The notes under the pieces: model-generated
The model's input: only the letters and a program-made list of their open reading frames with translations
Told to the model about the DNA's origin: nothing
Databases searched by the model: none
Shown here: piece by piece, positions 1 through 7,176 of the stretch
Numbering within the stretch: the first letter of the stretch is position 1
How the letters are laid out: every line of letters starts with the position of its first letter
Program-made: the position numbers and the translations under genes
Assembly (NCBI GenBank): GCA_035415725.1
Contig: DAOOGN010000021.1
Span: forward strand, 1-46,183
DNA: 46,183 nucleotides
Direction: 5' to 3'
Source of the DNA: DSWT01 sp035415725
Lineage (GTDB): Bacteria > Chloroflexota > Anaerolineae > B4-G1 > SLSP01

Positions 1-39
1 TTTACGAGACTTTGTTAAAGTGCTACCGGTACGACTTTA

Positions 40-115
40 TGAGACTCAACATCAAGTAGTCGATTGACTGCCGACTACCCGACTACGTGACTTCCTGACT
101 ACTTGACGATCTGAC
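40..115. repeat. TAGTC-type simple repeat tract
   Basis: A run of variants of GACTAC / TAGTC (for example CCGACTACCCGACTACGTGA) repeats with a period near 10 bases. A matching tract lies at 5885-6016. The tract covers the 3' end of the 2Fe-2S subunit gene and supplies its stop codon at 99-101. Bases 1-39 show nothing recognisable. Confidence 0.6.
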
Positions 116-572
116 GGCTAACATCCTGAATCGCCTCTACGATACGCGTGTAGCCGGTGCAGCGACAGAGGTTGCCGACAAGAGCGTAGCGGATCTCATC
201 TTCGGTGGGATGGGGGTTGCGGTCGAGCAGAGCTTTGGCGGACATCAGCATCCCCGGCGTGCAGAAGCCGCATTGGACGGCGTTGTGATCGATGAAAGCC
301 TGTTGCAGTGGATGCAAGTCGCCGCCTTTGCTTAAGCCTTCGACAGTTTCGATCATCGCGCCATCGGCTTCCACCGCGAGCACCTGGCACGCATTGACCG
401 CTGCGCCGTTCATAATGACAGTACACGCGCCGCACTCGCCGTTCTCGCAGCCGACTTTGGGACTGGTGATGCCGAGTTGTTCGCGCAGCACCTTGAGCAG
501 GGTGTGATGGGAGAGGACGGCCAGGGTATAGGCATCGCCGTTAATGGTCAGGGTGATTTCGTGCCACATCAT
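99..572 (-). CDS. (2Fe-2S)-binding subunit of a molybdenum hydroxylase (xanthine dehydrogenase / CO dehydrogenase small-subunit family)
   Basis: This is the electron-transfer subunit of a xanthine-oxidase-family enzyme, passing electrons from a Mo cofactor subunit to the FAD subunit. The 157-residue length is normal for the family. The plant-ferredoxin-type cluster motif CENGECGACTV lies near residues 42-52, with the fourth ligand in NACQV. The second, all-helical cluster domain shows QCGFCTPGM and GNLCRCTGY. It follows the FAD subunit gene with a gap of 14 bases, so the two are surely co-transcribed. The expected large Mo-binding subunit is not in the window and should lie beyond the left edge. 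The substrate cannot be read from this subunit; the nearby purine/pyrimidine-type permease suggests a heterocycle. The last codons and stop fall in a TAGTC repeat tract. Confidence 0.93.
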   Translation of the reverse strand: MMWHEITLTINGDAYTLAVLSHHTLLKVLREQLGITSPKVGCENGECGACTVIMNGAAVNACQVLAVEADGAMIETVEGLSKGGDLHPLQQAFIDHNAVQCGFCTPGMLMSAKALLDRNPHPTEDEIRYALVGNLCRCTGYTRIVEAIQDVSRQIVK

Positions 573-586
573 GTCTCCTTTCGCGT

Positions 587-1492
587 TTAGCCGTTCAAAC
601 GCTGCAACGTGATAACGCGCTGAATGATCCGTCGAGTGATATTGACGACCATCATTTGTCGATACGCGGCGCTAGCGCGGACGTCGTCAATGGGACGAGA
701 ACATCCGCAAGCCGCCGCGGCCGCTTCGTCAATATGAGCGTCATCATACCCCGCGTTAAGCCTCGCCTCGGCCTGCGGGGAACGGATGGGTGTGGGGGCC
801 ACAGCGCCGAGCGCGACGCGCCACCCCATCCCTGCCATCTCTCCTCCCTGAAAAGGGGAAGCCATCACTGCGACGCCGACGATAGCCAAATCTCCTGCCT
901 GGCGACGACTCAATTTCTCATAGAGCGCCACACTACCCTCCGGGGGCTTGGGGATGAGGATGCCGACGATGATTTCCCCTTTCTTGAGCGCACTGCGCTT
1001 CGGGCCGACGAAGAACCTGTCCACCGCAATCGCGCGGTCGCCTTCTGGCCCTTTGACCAGCACGGACGCTTCGAGCACAAGCAGGGCAGGCGCGGAATCG
1101 GCGGCGGGAGAAGCCGTGCCCAGGTTGCCGCCGAGGGTGGCGCGATTGCGCACTTGCTCGTTGCCCATCGCCGCGGCGGCCTGTGCGAGCACATCCCAAT
1201 GTGAACATACCAGTGCAGAACGCGCGATCTCGTTCATCCGCACCGCCGCGCCCACATAAAGACATTCACCGGGCGTGCCGCCGCAGTCAGACTCCAACCC
1301 TGCCACTTTGAGATCGCGCAGGCCGGGCAGTCCCTTGATGTCCACCACGCCGTCGGGTTTCCACGCGCCGTCGCGCGTGTGCGGAATCAGGTCGGTCGCT
1401 CCGGCCAGGGGATACATCACCTTGCCGGGCAATGTCAATAGCTTGAACGCTTCATCGAAATCCTTCGGTTTGTAATACTCGAATGGTTGCAT
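587..1492 (-). CDS. FAD-binding subunit of a molybdenum hydroxylase (CoxM/XdhB type)
   Basis: The 301-residue protein is the flavin subunit that takes electrons from the iron-sulfur subunit. The N-terminal YYKPKDFDEAFKLL with PLAGATDLIP matches the first FAD-binding segment (a form of AGGTDL), and ATLGGNLGTASPAAD matches the family's TIGGN-type motif that contacts the flavin diphosphate. The C-terminal third corresponds to the CO dehydrogenase flavoprotein C-terminal domain. The ATG is preceded by GGAG at a spacing of 8. The gene directly precedes the 2Fe-2S subunit. Together they form a CoxM-CoxS pair. The reaction class is hydroxylation of an N-heterocycle or aldehyde; the substrate is unknown. 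Confidence 0.92.
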   Translation of the reverse strand: MQPFEYYKPKDFDEAFKLLTLPGKVMYPLAGATDLIPHTRDGAWKPDGVVDIKGLPGLRDLKVAGLESDCGGTPGECLYVGAAVRMNEIARSALVCSHWDVLAQAAAAMGNEQVRNRATLGGNLGTASPAADSAPALLVLEASVLVKGPEGDRAIAVDRFFVGPKRSALKKGEIIVGILIPKPPEGSVALYEKLSRRQAGDLAIVGVAVMASPFQGGEMAGMGWRVALGAVAPTPIRSPQAEARLNAGYDDAHIDEAAAAACGCSRPIDDVRASAAYRQMMVVNITRRIIQRVITLQRLNG

Positions 1493-1511
1493 AGGAATCT
1501 CCTCATGTCAG

Positions 1512-1561
1512 CCCCAGAGTTCTTTTCTCTTCCCCTCTGTGAACCCTGTGCCCTCTGTGGC
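1512..1561. repeat. CACAGAG-type interspersed repeat, copy 1
   Basis: A segment rich in CTCTGTG (reverse CACAGAG) between the GxxExxY gene and the FAD-subunit gene. It is nearly the same as the core of the tandem units at 1950-2274. Confidence 0.7.
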
Positions 1562-1566
1562 AACAA

Positions 1567-1938
1567 CTACGCAGAAATCCGTTTCACCCCATCTACCAGG
1601 CGCAAGACGCTGAAGTTGATCAGCAGACCGCGCTCTAGTTTGGCGGCATGCAGATATGAGAGTACTTGCGCTGTAATCAACTCTATATTGGGCCGGGTGA
1701 TAGCTTTGAGTTCAACCACCACCTCGTTTTCTACAAGCAAATCCAACCGCTGGCCTTTGATGATGTGATCTTTGTAGATTACATCCACTGCAACCTGGCG
1801 TGCATATTGAATACCGCGCAAGTCAAACTCGACACACAGCGCCTCCTCGTAGATGGATTCCAGCAATCCAGGTCCCAAGTGCCGGTGTACCTCAATCGCC
1901 GCGCCGATGATCTTTTCTGTTAACAAGTCTGCCATCAT
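1567..1938 (-). CDS. GxxExxY protein
   Basis: A 123-residue protein of the GxxExxY family, named for a motif seen here as GPGLLESIYEEAL. The family is small, restriction-endonuclease-like in fold (the segment with GQRLDLLVENEVVVELKA resembles a PD-(D/E)xK core) and of unproven function. It is often found scattered near repeats. The start chosen follows AAGGAG; two adjacent ATG codons are possible (1938 or 1935). The gene is flanked on both sides by CACAGAG-type repeats, so it may be part of an inserted unit rather than of the catabolic operon around it. Confidence 0.85.
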   Translation of the reverse strand: MMADLLTEKIIGAAIEVHRHLGPGLLESIYEEALCVEFDLRGIQYARQVAVDVIYKDHIIKGQRLDLLVENEVVVELKAITRPNIELITAQVLSYLHAAKLERGLLINFSVLRLVDGVKRISA

Positions 1939-1949
1939 TCTCCTTTTCA

Positions 1950-2274
1950 CCTCAGAGTTCACAGAGTTCTTTTCTCTTCCCCCTCTGTGAACTCTGTGCC
2001 CTCTGTGGCTAAAAACNNNNNNNNNNNNNNNNNNNNNNNNNNNNNNNNNNNNNNNNNNNNNNNNNNNNNNNNNNNNNNNNNNNNNNNNNNNNNNNNNNNN
2101 NNNNNNNNNNNNNNNNTACCCAGCAATCCATTAGTCAACCCCAGAGTTCTTTTCTCTTCCCCTCTGTGAACTCTGTGCCCTCTGTGGCTAAAAACTACCC
2201 AGCAATCCATTAGTCAACCCCAGAGTTCTTTTCTCTTCCCCTCTGTGAACCCTGTGTCCTCTGTGGCTAAAAAC
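1950..2274. repeat. Tandem 79-bp repeats of CACAGAG type, interrupted by an assembly gap
   Basis: Units of 79 bases begin with TACCCAGCAATCCATTAG and end with CTCTGTGGCTAAAAAC. Two full units lie at 2117-2195 and 2196-2274, differing at a few positions. A partial unit lies at about 1955-2016, before the gap. More units probably fill or exceed the gap. The permease gene ends exactly at the last base of the array. Confidence 0.85.
2017..2116. other. Assembly gap of 100 N
   Basis: Exactly 100 undetermined bases, the usual placeholder for a scaffold join of unknown length. It lies inside a tandem repeat, which explains why assembly failed here. Confidence 0.99.
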
Positions 2275-3653
2275 TATTCAATGTTACTGCGTTCTTGGAC
2301 ACCGAAGCGGGAAGGCGGAAGGAGAATGAAGAGCAAGTTGATGAGGATGCCGACGATAGCCGCGAAGACGATGGCCGGGATACCATCAGGAAACAGCACC
2401 GGGACCTTGAAGGGGAACAGCCCATTGGGCAACCCCAGGTTGCCGCCGATGCCCAGAACCAGGATAACGGCGCCGATAGCCAGGTTCTTAGGATCAAAAA
2501 GGTTGACCTTTTCGCTTTGCAGCAGGGCGATACCTTGCTTACCGATCACACCGAACAGGTATATCGCCAACCCGCCGGTCACAGCCGTGGGGATGGTGTT
2601 AATCAACGCAGCCAGCTTACCGATGAAGCCCAGAGCCATCGCAATACCGCCGGCCGTCATCAACACCGCGACCGAGTAGTTGCGCGTGATCGCCATCAGC
2701 GAATTGTTCTCGCCGTAGTTTGTGCCCGCACAACCGCCGAGCAAACCGTTCAGAGCATCGTTACAACCGTCGGCGACCAGGTTTAGACCGATGAGTTTCT
2801 TGATTCCCAACGGCTGCCTCTTGAGGTCCTTAGCCAATTGATCAATGTACAGACTCATCTGATATAAGTGGGCTGTGGATTCTGGAACCGTCGCAATGGC
2901 AATCAACGCAACGCTGATTGCCATGCCCCACGCGCGTCCATCGCCGAAAGCCGGCAAGGTGAAATTGGGCACACGCACCCACGCTGCCGTTGCTACTGGA
3001 CTGAAATCCACAATGCCAAAAATCAACGCGACAACATAGCCGGCAATCGCTCCCAATAAGATGGGCAGCATCCCAATCAGCCCCTTGCCCTGCAAATATA
3101 CCGAGAAGGCAATGGTCAGAATCAGGGTGATGAAGGCCACGCCCCAGTTAGCCGAAGCCATATTGAGCGCCGAGCCAGCCAGAGCGATGCCGATGACGAT
3201 GGCGACATTGCCGGTGATGATGGGGGGCAGGATTCTGTCCAGGCGGTCTTTGCCGACACGCTGGATCAGCAGGCCGATCAAGATGTTGAAAAGGCCGGTA
3301 CACATAATGCCCACTTGGGCCAGTCTTACGCCGTCCGGGCAATAAACGGCGCTGGAGTTGAAGCAATCGGGGACATACTTAGCCATGACAGTGATGATGA
3401 CGGTGATGTAGCTGAACGAAGAACCGTAATATAGAGGGATTTTGCGTTTGGCGACCAGCAGAGCAATGATCGTGCCCAGACCGGAAGCAAACAGCGTCAC
3501 CCCTACATCAAATTTGGTGAGGATGGCGACCAGCACCGTCGCCGGAAACATGGTCAGCACTTGCTGGAATCCCAAACTCAACATAGCGCCCGTCGGTGGG
3601 ACATCCTCAGGCATATAGCCAATGATGGGGGCGCCTTTAGGTTTTTCAGCCAT
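2274..3653 (-). CDS. NCS2-family uracil/xanthine-type permease
   Basis: A 459-residue integral membrane protein of the nucleobase:cation symporter-2 family. Two signature segments of UraA-like carriers are visible: TVPESTAHL, with the substrate-binding Glu near residue 258, and GTNYGENNSLMAITR, with the second Glu near 315. The latter resembles the uracil-permease form TYGENIGVMAITR. About 12-14 hydrophobic segments fit the 7+7 fold. The start used has AAAGGAG at a spacing of 8; the upstream ATG at 3671 overlaps that ribosome site. It probably imports the nucleobase or related heterocycle handled by the surrounding catabolic genes. Exact specificity (uracil, xanthine, urate or other) is open. 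Confidence 0.92.
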   Translation of the reverse strand: MAEKPKGAPIIGYMPEDVPPTGAMLSLGFQQVLTMFPATVLVAILTKFDVGVTLFASGLGTIIALLVAKRKIPLYYGSSFSYITVIITVMAKYVPDCFNSSAVYCPDGVRLAQVGIMCTGLFNILIGLLIQRVGKDRLDRILPPIITGNVAIVIGIALAGSALNMASANWGVAFITLILTIAFSVYLQGKGLIGMLPILLGAIAGYVVALIFGIVDFSPVATAAWVRVPNFTLPAFGDGRAWGMAISVALIAIATVPESTAHLYQMSLYIDQLAKDLKRQPLGIKKLIGLNLVADGCNDALNGLLGGCAGTNYGENNSLMAITRNYSVAVLMTAGGIAMALGFIGKLAALINTIPTAVTGGLAIYLFGVIGKQGIALLQSEKVNLFDPKNLAIGAVILVLGIGGNLGLPNGLFPFKVPVLFPDGIPAIVFAAIVGILINLLFILLPPSRFGVQERSNIE

Positions 3654-3786
3654 GGGACTTACTCCTTTCATTATTGAATGAATTGATAAAGGGATGAGGA
3701 TTTGAAGCGTCAGTTTCTATCCAGCGTATTTGGCAATACTTTCTTCCTCCTTCCGTTGAATTTTACGCCCGCTCGAACAGCGCCGG

Positions 3787-4689
3787 TCATCCATCGCAAC
3801 CTCCGGGCTCCTGCGGAACTCGCCACGCCGGCGCGAAGCGACTGCGCGCCGGCATCAGGACGTCGCCGTAGGCTGCCAGGTTGCGATCCTCCAGGTGATC
3901 GAAGATCATCGGGCCGGTGGAGCCATAGCTGATGTGCTTGAGCGGTTCCGGGTCGAGTTCCACCGCGATGATATCTTCCGTCCCCCGTCCCAGCGCCAGC
4001 GTCTGCGCGATGGGGCTGACGATCATACTGTGGCCGAAGTAATAATTTCCCCCGGCATCCGGGCCGATGGCGTTGCAGGCAACGATGTAGACGTGATTGT
4101 CGTAGGCGCGGGCCTTGTTCGTCACCTCCCAGATCTCGAAACTGCGCAACAACGCCGCCGGGCGGACGATCACCTCCGCACCGCGTACCGCCTCACAGCG
4201 ATAAAGCTCCGGAAAATCCCCATCATAGCAGATGGTCAGGCCGAGGGTCGCCAGGGGCGTCTGCACCACGACCGGCGCCACGCCCGGAGTGGACCATCCC
4301 CCGGCGGCTCGCCGCTCGGTGGGGAACAGATGGGTTTTGCGATAGACGCCCAGCAGTCCTTCGGGGCCGAAAAGTGCCGCGCTGTTGTAGACGATGTCCG
4401 GCGCCGGCCCACGTTCGTAGGTAGGGAAGACCACATAGAGGTCCAGCGCCCGCGCCGCTGCCGCGACCGGCGCCGTCAGCGGGCCGGGGAGCGTATCCAC
4501 CTGCGACCACAGCTCCTCGACGGAGCAATCCGGCGTGAAGCCCGTCGTCACCGTCTCCGGCAGCACCACCAGACGCGCGCCGGTCTCTTGTGCCGCCCGT
4601 TCCGTCCACGCCAGCGCCTTCTCGATGTTCTCGCGCACCGCCAACGGCTTCACCGCAAACTGCGCACAGGCCGCCGTGAAGCGTTGCAT
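3787..4689 (-). CDS. Carbon-nitrogen hydrolase (nitrilase superfamily amidase)
   Basis: A 300-residue cytoplasmic amidohydrolase. The catalytic triad is intact: Glu45 in LPETVTTGF, Lys118 in YRKTHLFP and Cys154 in LTICYDGDFPEL. The form ICYDGDFPE resembles aliphatic amidases and N-carbamoyl amidohydrolases of the superfamily rather than true nitrilases. The start codon overlaps the stop of the CoA-transferase gene in TGATG, so translation is probably coupled. In this cluster it could hydrolyse an N-carbamoyl or simple amide intermediate. That role is an inference from context. Confidence 0.9.
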   Translation of the reverse strand: MQRFTAACAQFAVKPLAVRENIEKALAWTERAAQETGARLVVLPETVTTGFTPDCSVEELWSQVDTLPGPLTAPVAAAARALDLYVVFPTYERGPAPDIVYNSAALFGPEGLLGVYRKTHLFPTERRAAGGWSTPGVAPVVVQTPLATLGLTICYDGDFPELYRCEAVRGAEVIVRPAALLRSFEIWEVTNKARAYDNHVYIVACNAIGPDAGGNYYFGHSMIVSPIAQTLALGRGTEDIIAVELDPEPLKHISYGSTGPMIFDHLEDRNLAAYGDVLMPARSRFAPAWRVPQEPGGCDG

Positions 4690-5879
4690 CAGAGCGCCCC
4701 CTCAGCGCGCAGTTCCGCGATCTGCTCCGCTGTATAACCGAGCCATTCACGCAGCACCGACTCGGTGTGTTGCCCCAGAGTGGGCGCGGGCGTGCGCATC
4801 GCACCGGGCGTCTCGCTGAGTTTGATGGGGATGCCGGCCATGGTCAACTCCCCGGCCACCGGATGTTCGAGCCTGACCAGCATCTCTCGCGCCAATACCT
4901 GCGGATGTGCCATCACCTGGGCGACATTGTTGATGGGACTGGCCGGAATCCCCGCCGCATCGAGCCGCGCCTGCCAGTCGGCATTCGTGCGTTTCTGGAA
5001 AATTTCGGCCAGGATCGGGCGTAACTCGGTGTAGTGGGCGTGCCGCAGCGGATTGGTCTTGAAGCGCGGATCCACGGCCAGGTCGGGACGTTCTAACGCC
5101 TCACAGAGCCGACCCCAGACGGCATCGTTGCCCGCTGCGATCATCAGTTGCCCATCGAGCGTCTCGAACGGCTCGATGGGGACGACGGAAGGGTGGCGAT
5201 TGCCTATAGGACGCGGAATTTCGCCGGTGACGCTGTACCGCGCGATGGCATTCTCCAGAATAGCCACCTGGCAATCGAGCATCGCCACATCCACCAACTG
5301 ACCTTGCCCCGTGCGTTCCCGCGCTGCCAGCGCGCTCAAGATGCCGACGGCCGTGAAGATACCCGCGACGATATCGCCGATAGAGGTGCCGACCCGCGTG
5401 GGCTTTCCATCTTCCTGCCCCGTGATGCTCATCACACCGCTCATCGCCTGTACCACACCGTCGTAAGCAGGACGCTGGCTGTACGGTCCGGTGCGTCCGA
5501 AGCCCGACACGGCGGCATAGATCAGGCGGGGATTGAGGTCGCGCAGGGTCTCGTAGCCCAACTCCAGCTTTTCCAGGGTGCCGGGACGAAAGTTTTCGAC
5601 CAGCACATCCATCAGAGGCACCAGCTCACGGAACACCTGCCGCCCGCGCGGCGATTTGAGGTTCAGCGTCACGCTGCGCTTATTGCGATTAAGGCTCATA
5701 AAATACGCGCTCTCACCGTGAAGATACGGACCGAAGTTCCGCGAATCATCGCCCCCACCGGGTACCTCGATTTTGATCACGTCAGCCCCCAGGTCGGCCA
5801 GAATCATCGTCGCATAAGGTCCGGCCAACACGCGGGACAAATCCAGCACACGTAGTCCTTCCAAAGCCATCATCGTCAT
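4689..5879 (-). CDS. Class III CoA-transferase (CaiB/BaiF family)
   Basis: A 396-residue protein starting with ALEGLRVLDLSRVLAGPYA, the typical opening of the family. The catalytic aspartate expected from formyl-CoA transferase fits Asp169 in VGTSIGDIVAG. LVDVAMLD and the segment KRSVTLNLKSPRG are further family marks. These enzymes move CoA between carboxylic acids such as formate/oxalate, carnitine or dicarboxylates. A nearby FdrA-like protein with a CoA-ligase fold supports acyl-CoA chemistry in this pathway. The gene overlaps the downstream nitrilase gene and follows the cyclase gene after a 119-base repeat tract. Substrate unknown. Confidence 0.93.
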   Translation of the reverse strand: MTMMALEGLRVLDLSRVLAGPYATMILADLGADVIKIEVPGGGDDSRNFGPYLHGESAYFMSLNRNKRSVTLNLKSPRGRQVFRELVPLMDVLVENFRPGTLEKLELGYETLRDLNPRLIYAAVSGFGRTGPYSQRPAYDGVVQAMSGVMSITGQEDGKPTRVGTSIGDIVAGIFTAVGILSALAARERTGQGQLVDVAMLDCQVAILENAIARYSVTGEIPRPIGNRHPSVVPIEPFETLDGQLMIAAGNDAVWGRLCEALERPDLAVDPRFKTNPLRHAHYTELRPILAEIFQKRTNADWQARLDAAGIPASPINNVAQVMAHPQVLAREMLVRLEHPVAGELTMAGIPIKLSETPGAMRTPAPTLGQHTESVLREWLGYTAEQIAELRAEGAL

Positions 5880-5884
5880 TCGTC

Positions 5885-6016
5885 TCCGGTAGTCACGTAG
5901 TCGTCAGTCTTATAGTCGTTAGTCACGTAGTCGTTAGTCTTATAGTCGTTAGTCACGTAGTCGTCAGTCGAATAGTCTGAAATTCCTCGACTACCTGACT
6001 ATCTGACTACTCGACT
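5885..6016. repeat. TAGTC-type tandem repeat tract
   Basis: A roughly 30-base unit built from GTAGTCGTCAGTC and TATAGTCGTTAGTCAC is repeated about three times, followed by inverted forms (GACTACCTGACTATCTGAC). It fills the space between the cyclase and CoA-transferase genes and overlaps the cyclase 3' end, supplying its last codons and stop at 5999-6001. It is the same type as the tract at 40-115. Confidence 0.75.
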
Positions 6017-6886
6017 GGCTACTTGCCGATTCAGATTCTCGACGTGCGCCGGGTTATACGCATCCCCGAATTTGGTCTTGGGAAGGGCGGCTTTCCTGGC
6101 TTGCAGGTCCTGGTACTCGTCGTCATCCACAAAGGCGACACAACGTCCAATGCTCGATTCGCCGTCCACGAAACGCCAGGGGAAGAAGCCAATCTGCACG
6201 CGGCGGTTAATGAGCAGGTCGATCTCACCGCCGAGGCACTCGGCGTGGATGATGCCATAGGGGAACATCTCGATGTGCATCAGTTGGTACTTCGTGTCAT
6301 CGAAGATATCCGCCAGACCTTTGCCGTACTTCTTCTGGAAGTGCGCCTCGGCCTGCGCGGCCTGGCGCGGCATCCAGTTACGGATAATCGTGTTCATCGG
6401 GTGATCCGCACTGCCGCAGTCCACCCCGATCCAGCGCAGCTTCTTGCGCTTGGCCCACTCGGCGAACTCCCGATCCGGGCCCGGGTGCTGTACCATGTAG
6501 CGGATCTCGTCGGCATAAGGCATATCCCAGCCAAAGTGGTGGAACCCGGTGTGGATGATGAGGATGTCACCCTCCTTGACTACGACTTTATCCTCAACCA
6601 TCTCCGACGTGTAGATGTCGTAGTCGGCGACCACATCGGAGAGATCGACGATGACCGCGTCGTGGACGAGGAATTCCATATCCAGGGACGCGATGTCCTT
6701 GCCGGCGGTGTAGAAGTGGATTTCGCCGTCGAGGTGCGTGCCAAGGTGATTGGAATGGGTCACGAGCTGCCCATTCGCGCCGTTGGGCGCCAGCCGTTTG
6801 AAGTATTTCACTTGCAGCGGCTCGTAGGTCGGCCACGGGGGCGTGGCAATGCCAAGAGGAATGGTTAAATCTAGTAGTTTCATCAT
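5999..6886 (-). CDS. Cyclase-family metal-dependent hydrolase (kynurenine formamidase / isatin hydrolase superfamily)
   Basis: A protein of about 295 residues. The metal-binding family motif HxGTHxDxxxH is clear near residues 48-58 (HLGTHLDGEIH). Members open cyclic or N-formyl amides with bound Zn or Mn; examples are kynurenine formamidase, isatin hydrolase and cyclic-imide-type enzymes. AGGAGG lies 5 bases ahead of the ATG at 6886. The C-terminal residues come from the TAGTC repeat tract, so the end may have been altered by repeat insertion. In this operon the enzyme is a good candidate for a ring-opening step. Substrate not determinable from the sequence. Confidence 0.88.
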   Translation of the reverse strand: MMKLLDLTIPLGIATPPWPTYEPLQVKYFKRLAPNGANGQLVTHSNHLGTHLDGEIHFYTAGKDIASLDMEFLVHDAVIVDLSDVVADYDIYTSEMVEDKVVVKEGDILIIHTGFHHFGWDMPYADEIRYMVQHPGPDREFAEWAKRKKLRWIGVDCGSADHPMNTIIRNWMPRQAAQAEAHFQKKYGKGLADIFDDTKYQLMHIEMFPYGIIHAECLGGEIDLLINRRVQIGFFPWRFVDGESSIGRCVAFVDDDEYQDLQARKAALPKTKFGDAYNPAHVENLNRQVASRVVR

Positions 6887-6911
6887 CAAAGCCTCCTGAG
6901 ATTAGATTTCT

Positions 6912-6946
6912 AAATCTGAAAATCGGATTTGCTGATTTTCAGATTT
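6912..6946. repeat. AT-rich palindrome (13-bp arms)
   Basis: Perfect 13-bp inverted repeat, AAATCTGAAAATC and its complement, around a 9-base spacer. It covers the end and stop codon of the small DUF4058-like ORF and lies just upstream of the cyclase ribosome site. It could act as an mRNA processing or stabilising hairpin, but there is no U-tract, so it is not a clear terminator. Confidence 0.7.
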
Positions 6947-7172
6947 GTTGATTTTGTTTGAACAAAACCTCCTGCTGCATCCATTCGGTATCTTCAGGGG
7001 AAATCGGCGGCGGGGGCGGCGGTTGTGTGTAATCCAACAGCCGTTGGTAGCCCACCAGCTTGAAGCAGGCGTCTACCGCGGCCTGCAAATCCAACACCAC
7101 ATCTTCATCTGGCGGCAAAAGCGGCACGGGAACCGCCGGCAACCGGCCACGCAAGGTGATCATCTTCTCCAC
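6939..7172 (-). CDS. Small protein resembling the C-terminal end of DUF4058 proteins
   Basis: A 77-residue ORF starting (GTG, or ATG 9 bases later) 4 bases after the DUF1116 gene. The string LPAVPVPLLPPDEDVVLDLQ followed by a run of six prolines and ISPEDTEWMQ matches, from memory, the conserved C-terminal tail of DUF4058 family proteins, which are normally about 250 residues long. The large N-terminal part is missing and the preceding DNA is the DUF1116 gene. It is therefore either a broken remnant or a real small protein that uses only this module. The stop codon lies in the palindrome at 6912-6946. No function is known. Confidence 0.55.
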   Translation of the reverse strand: MEKMITLRGRLPAVPVPLLPPDEDVVLDLQAAVDACFKLVGYQRLLDYTQPPPPPPISPEDTEWMQQEVLFKQNQQI

Positions 7173-7176
7173 ACCT

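Noticed and set aside
1959..2210. ORF reading SHRGHRVHRGEE
   Set aside because: This is translation of the CACAGAG repeat and crosses the N gap.
5885..6016. TAGTC tract as a CRISPR or origin iteron array
   Set aside because: No spacers, no cas genes, and no replication genes nearby; the unit is a simple low-complexity motif.
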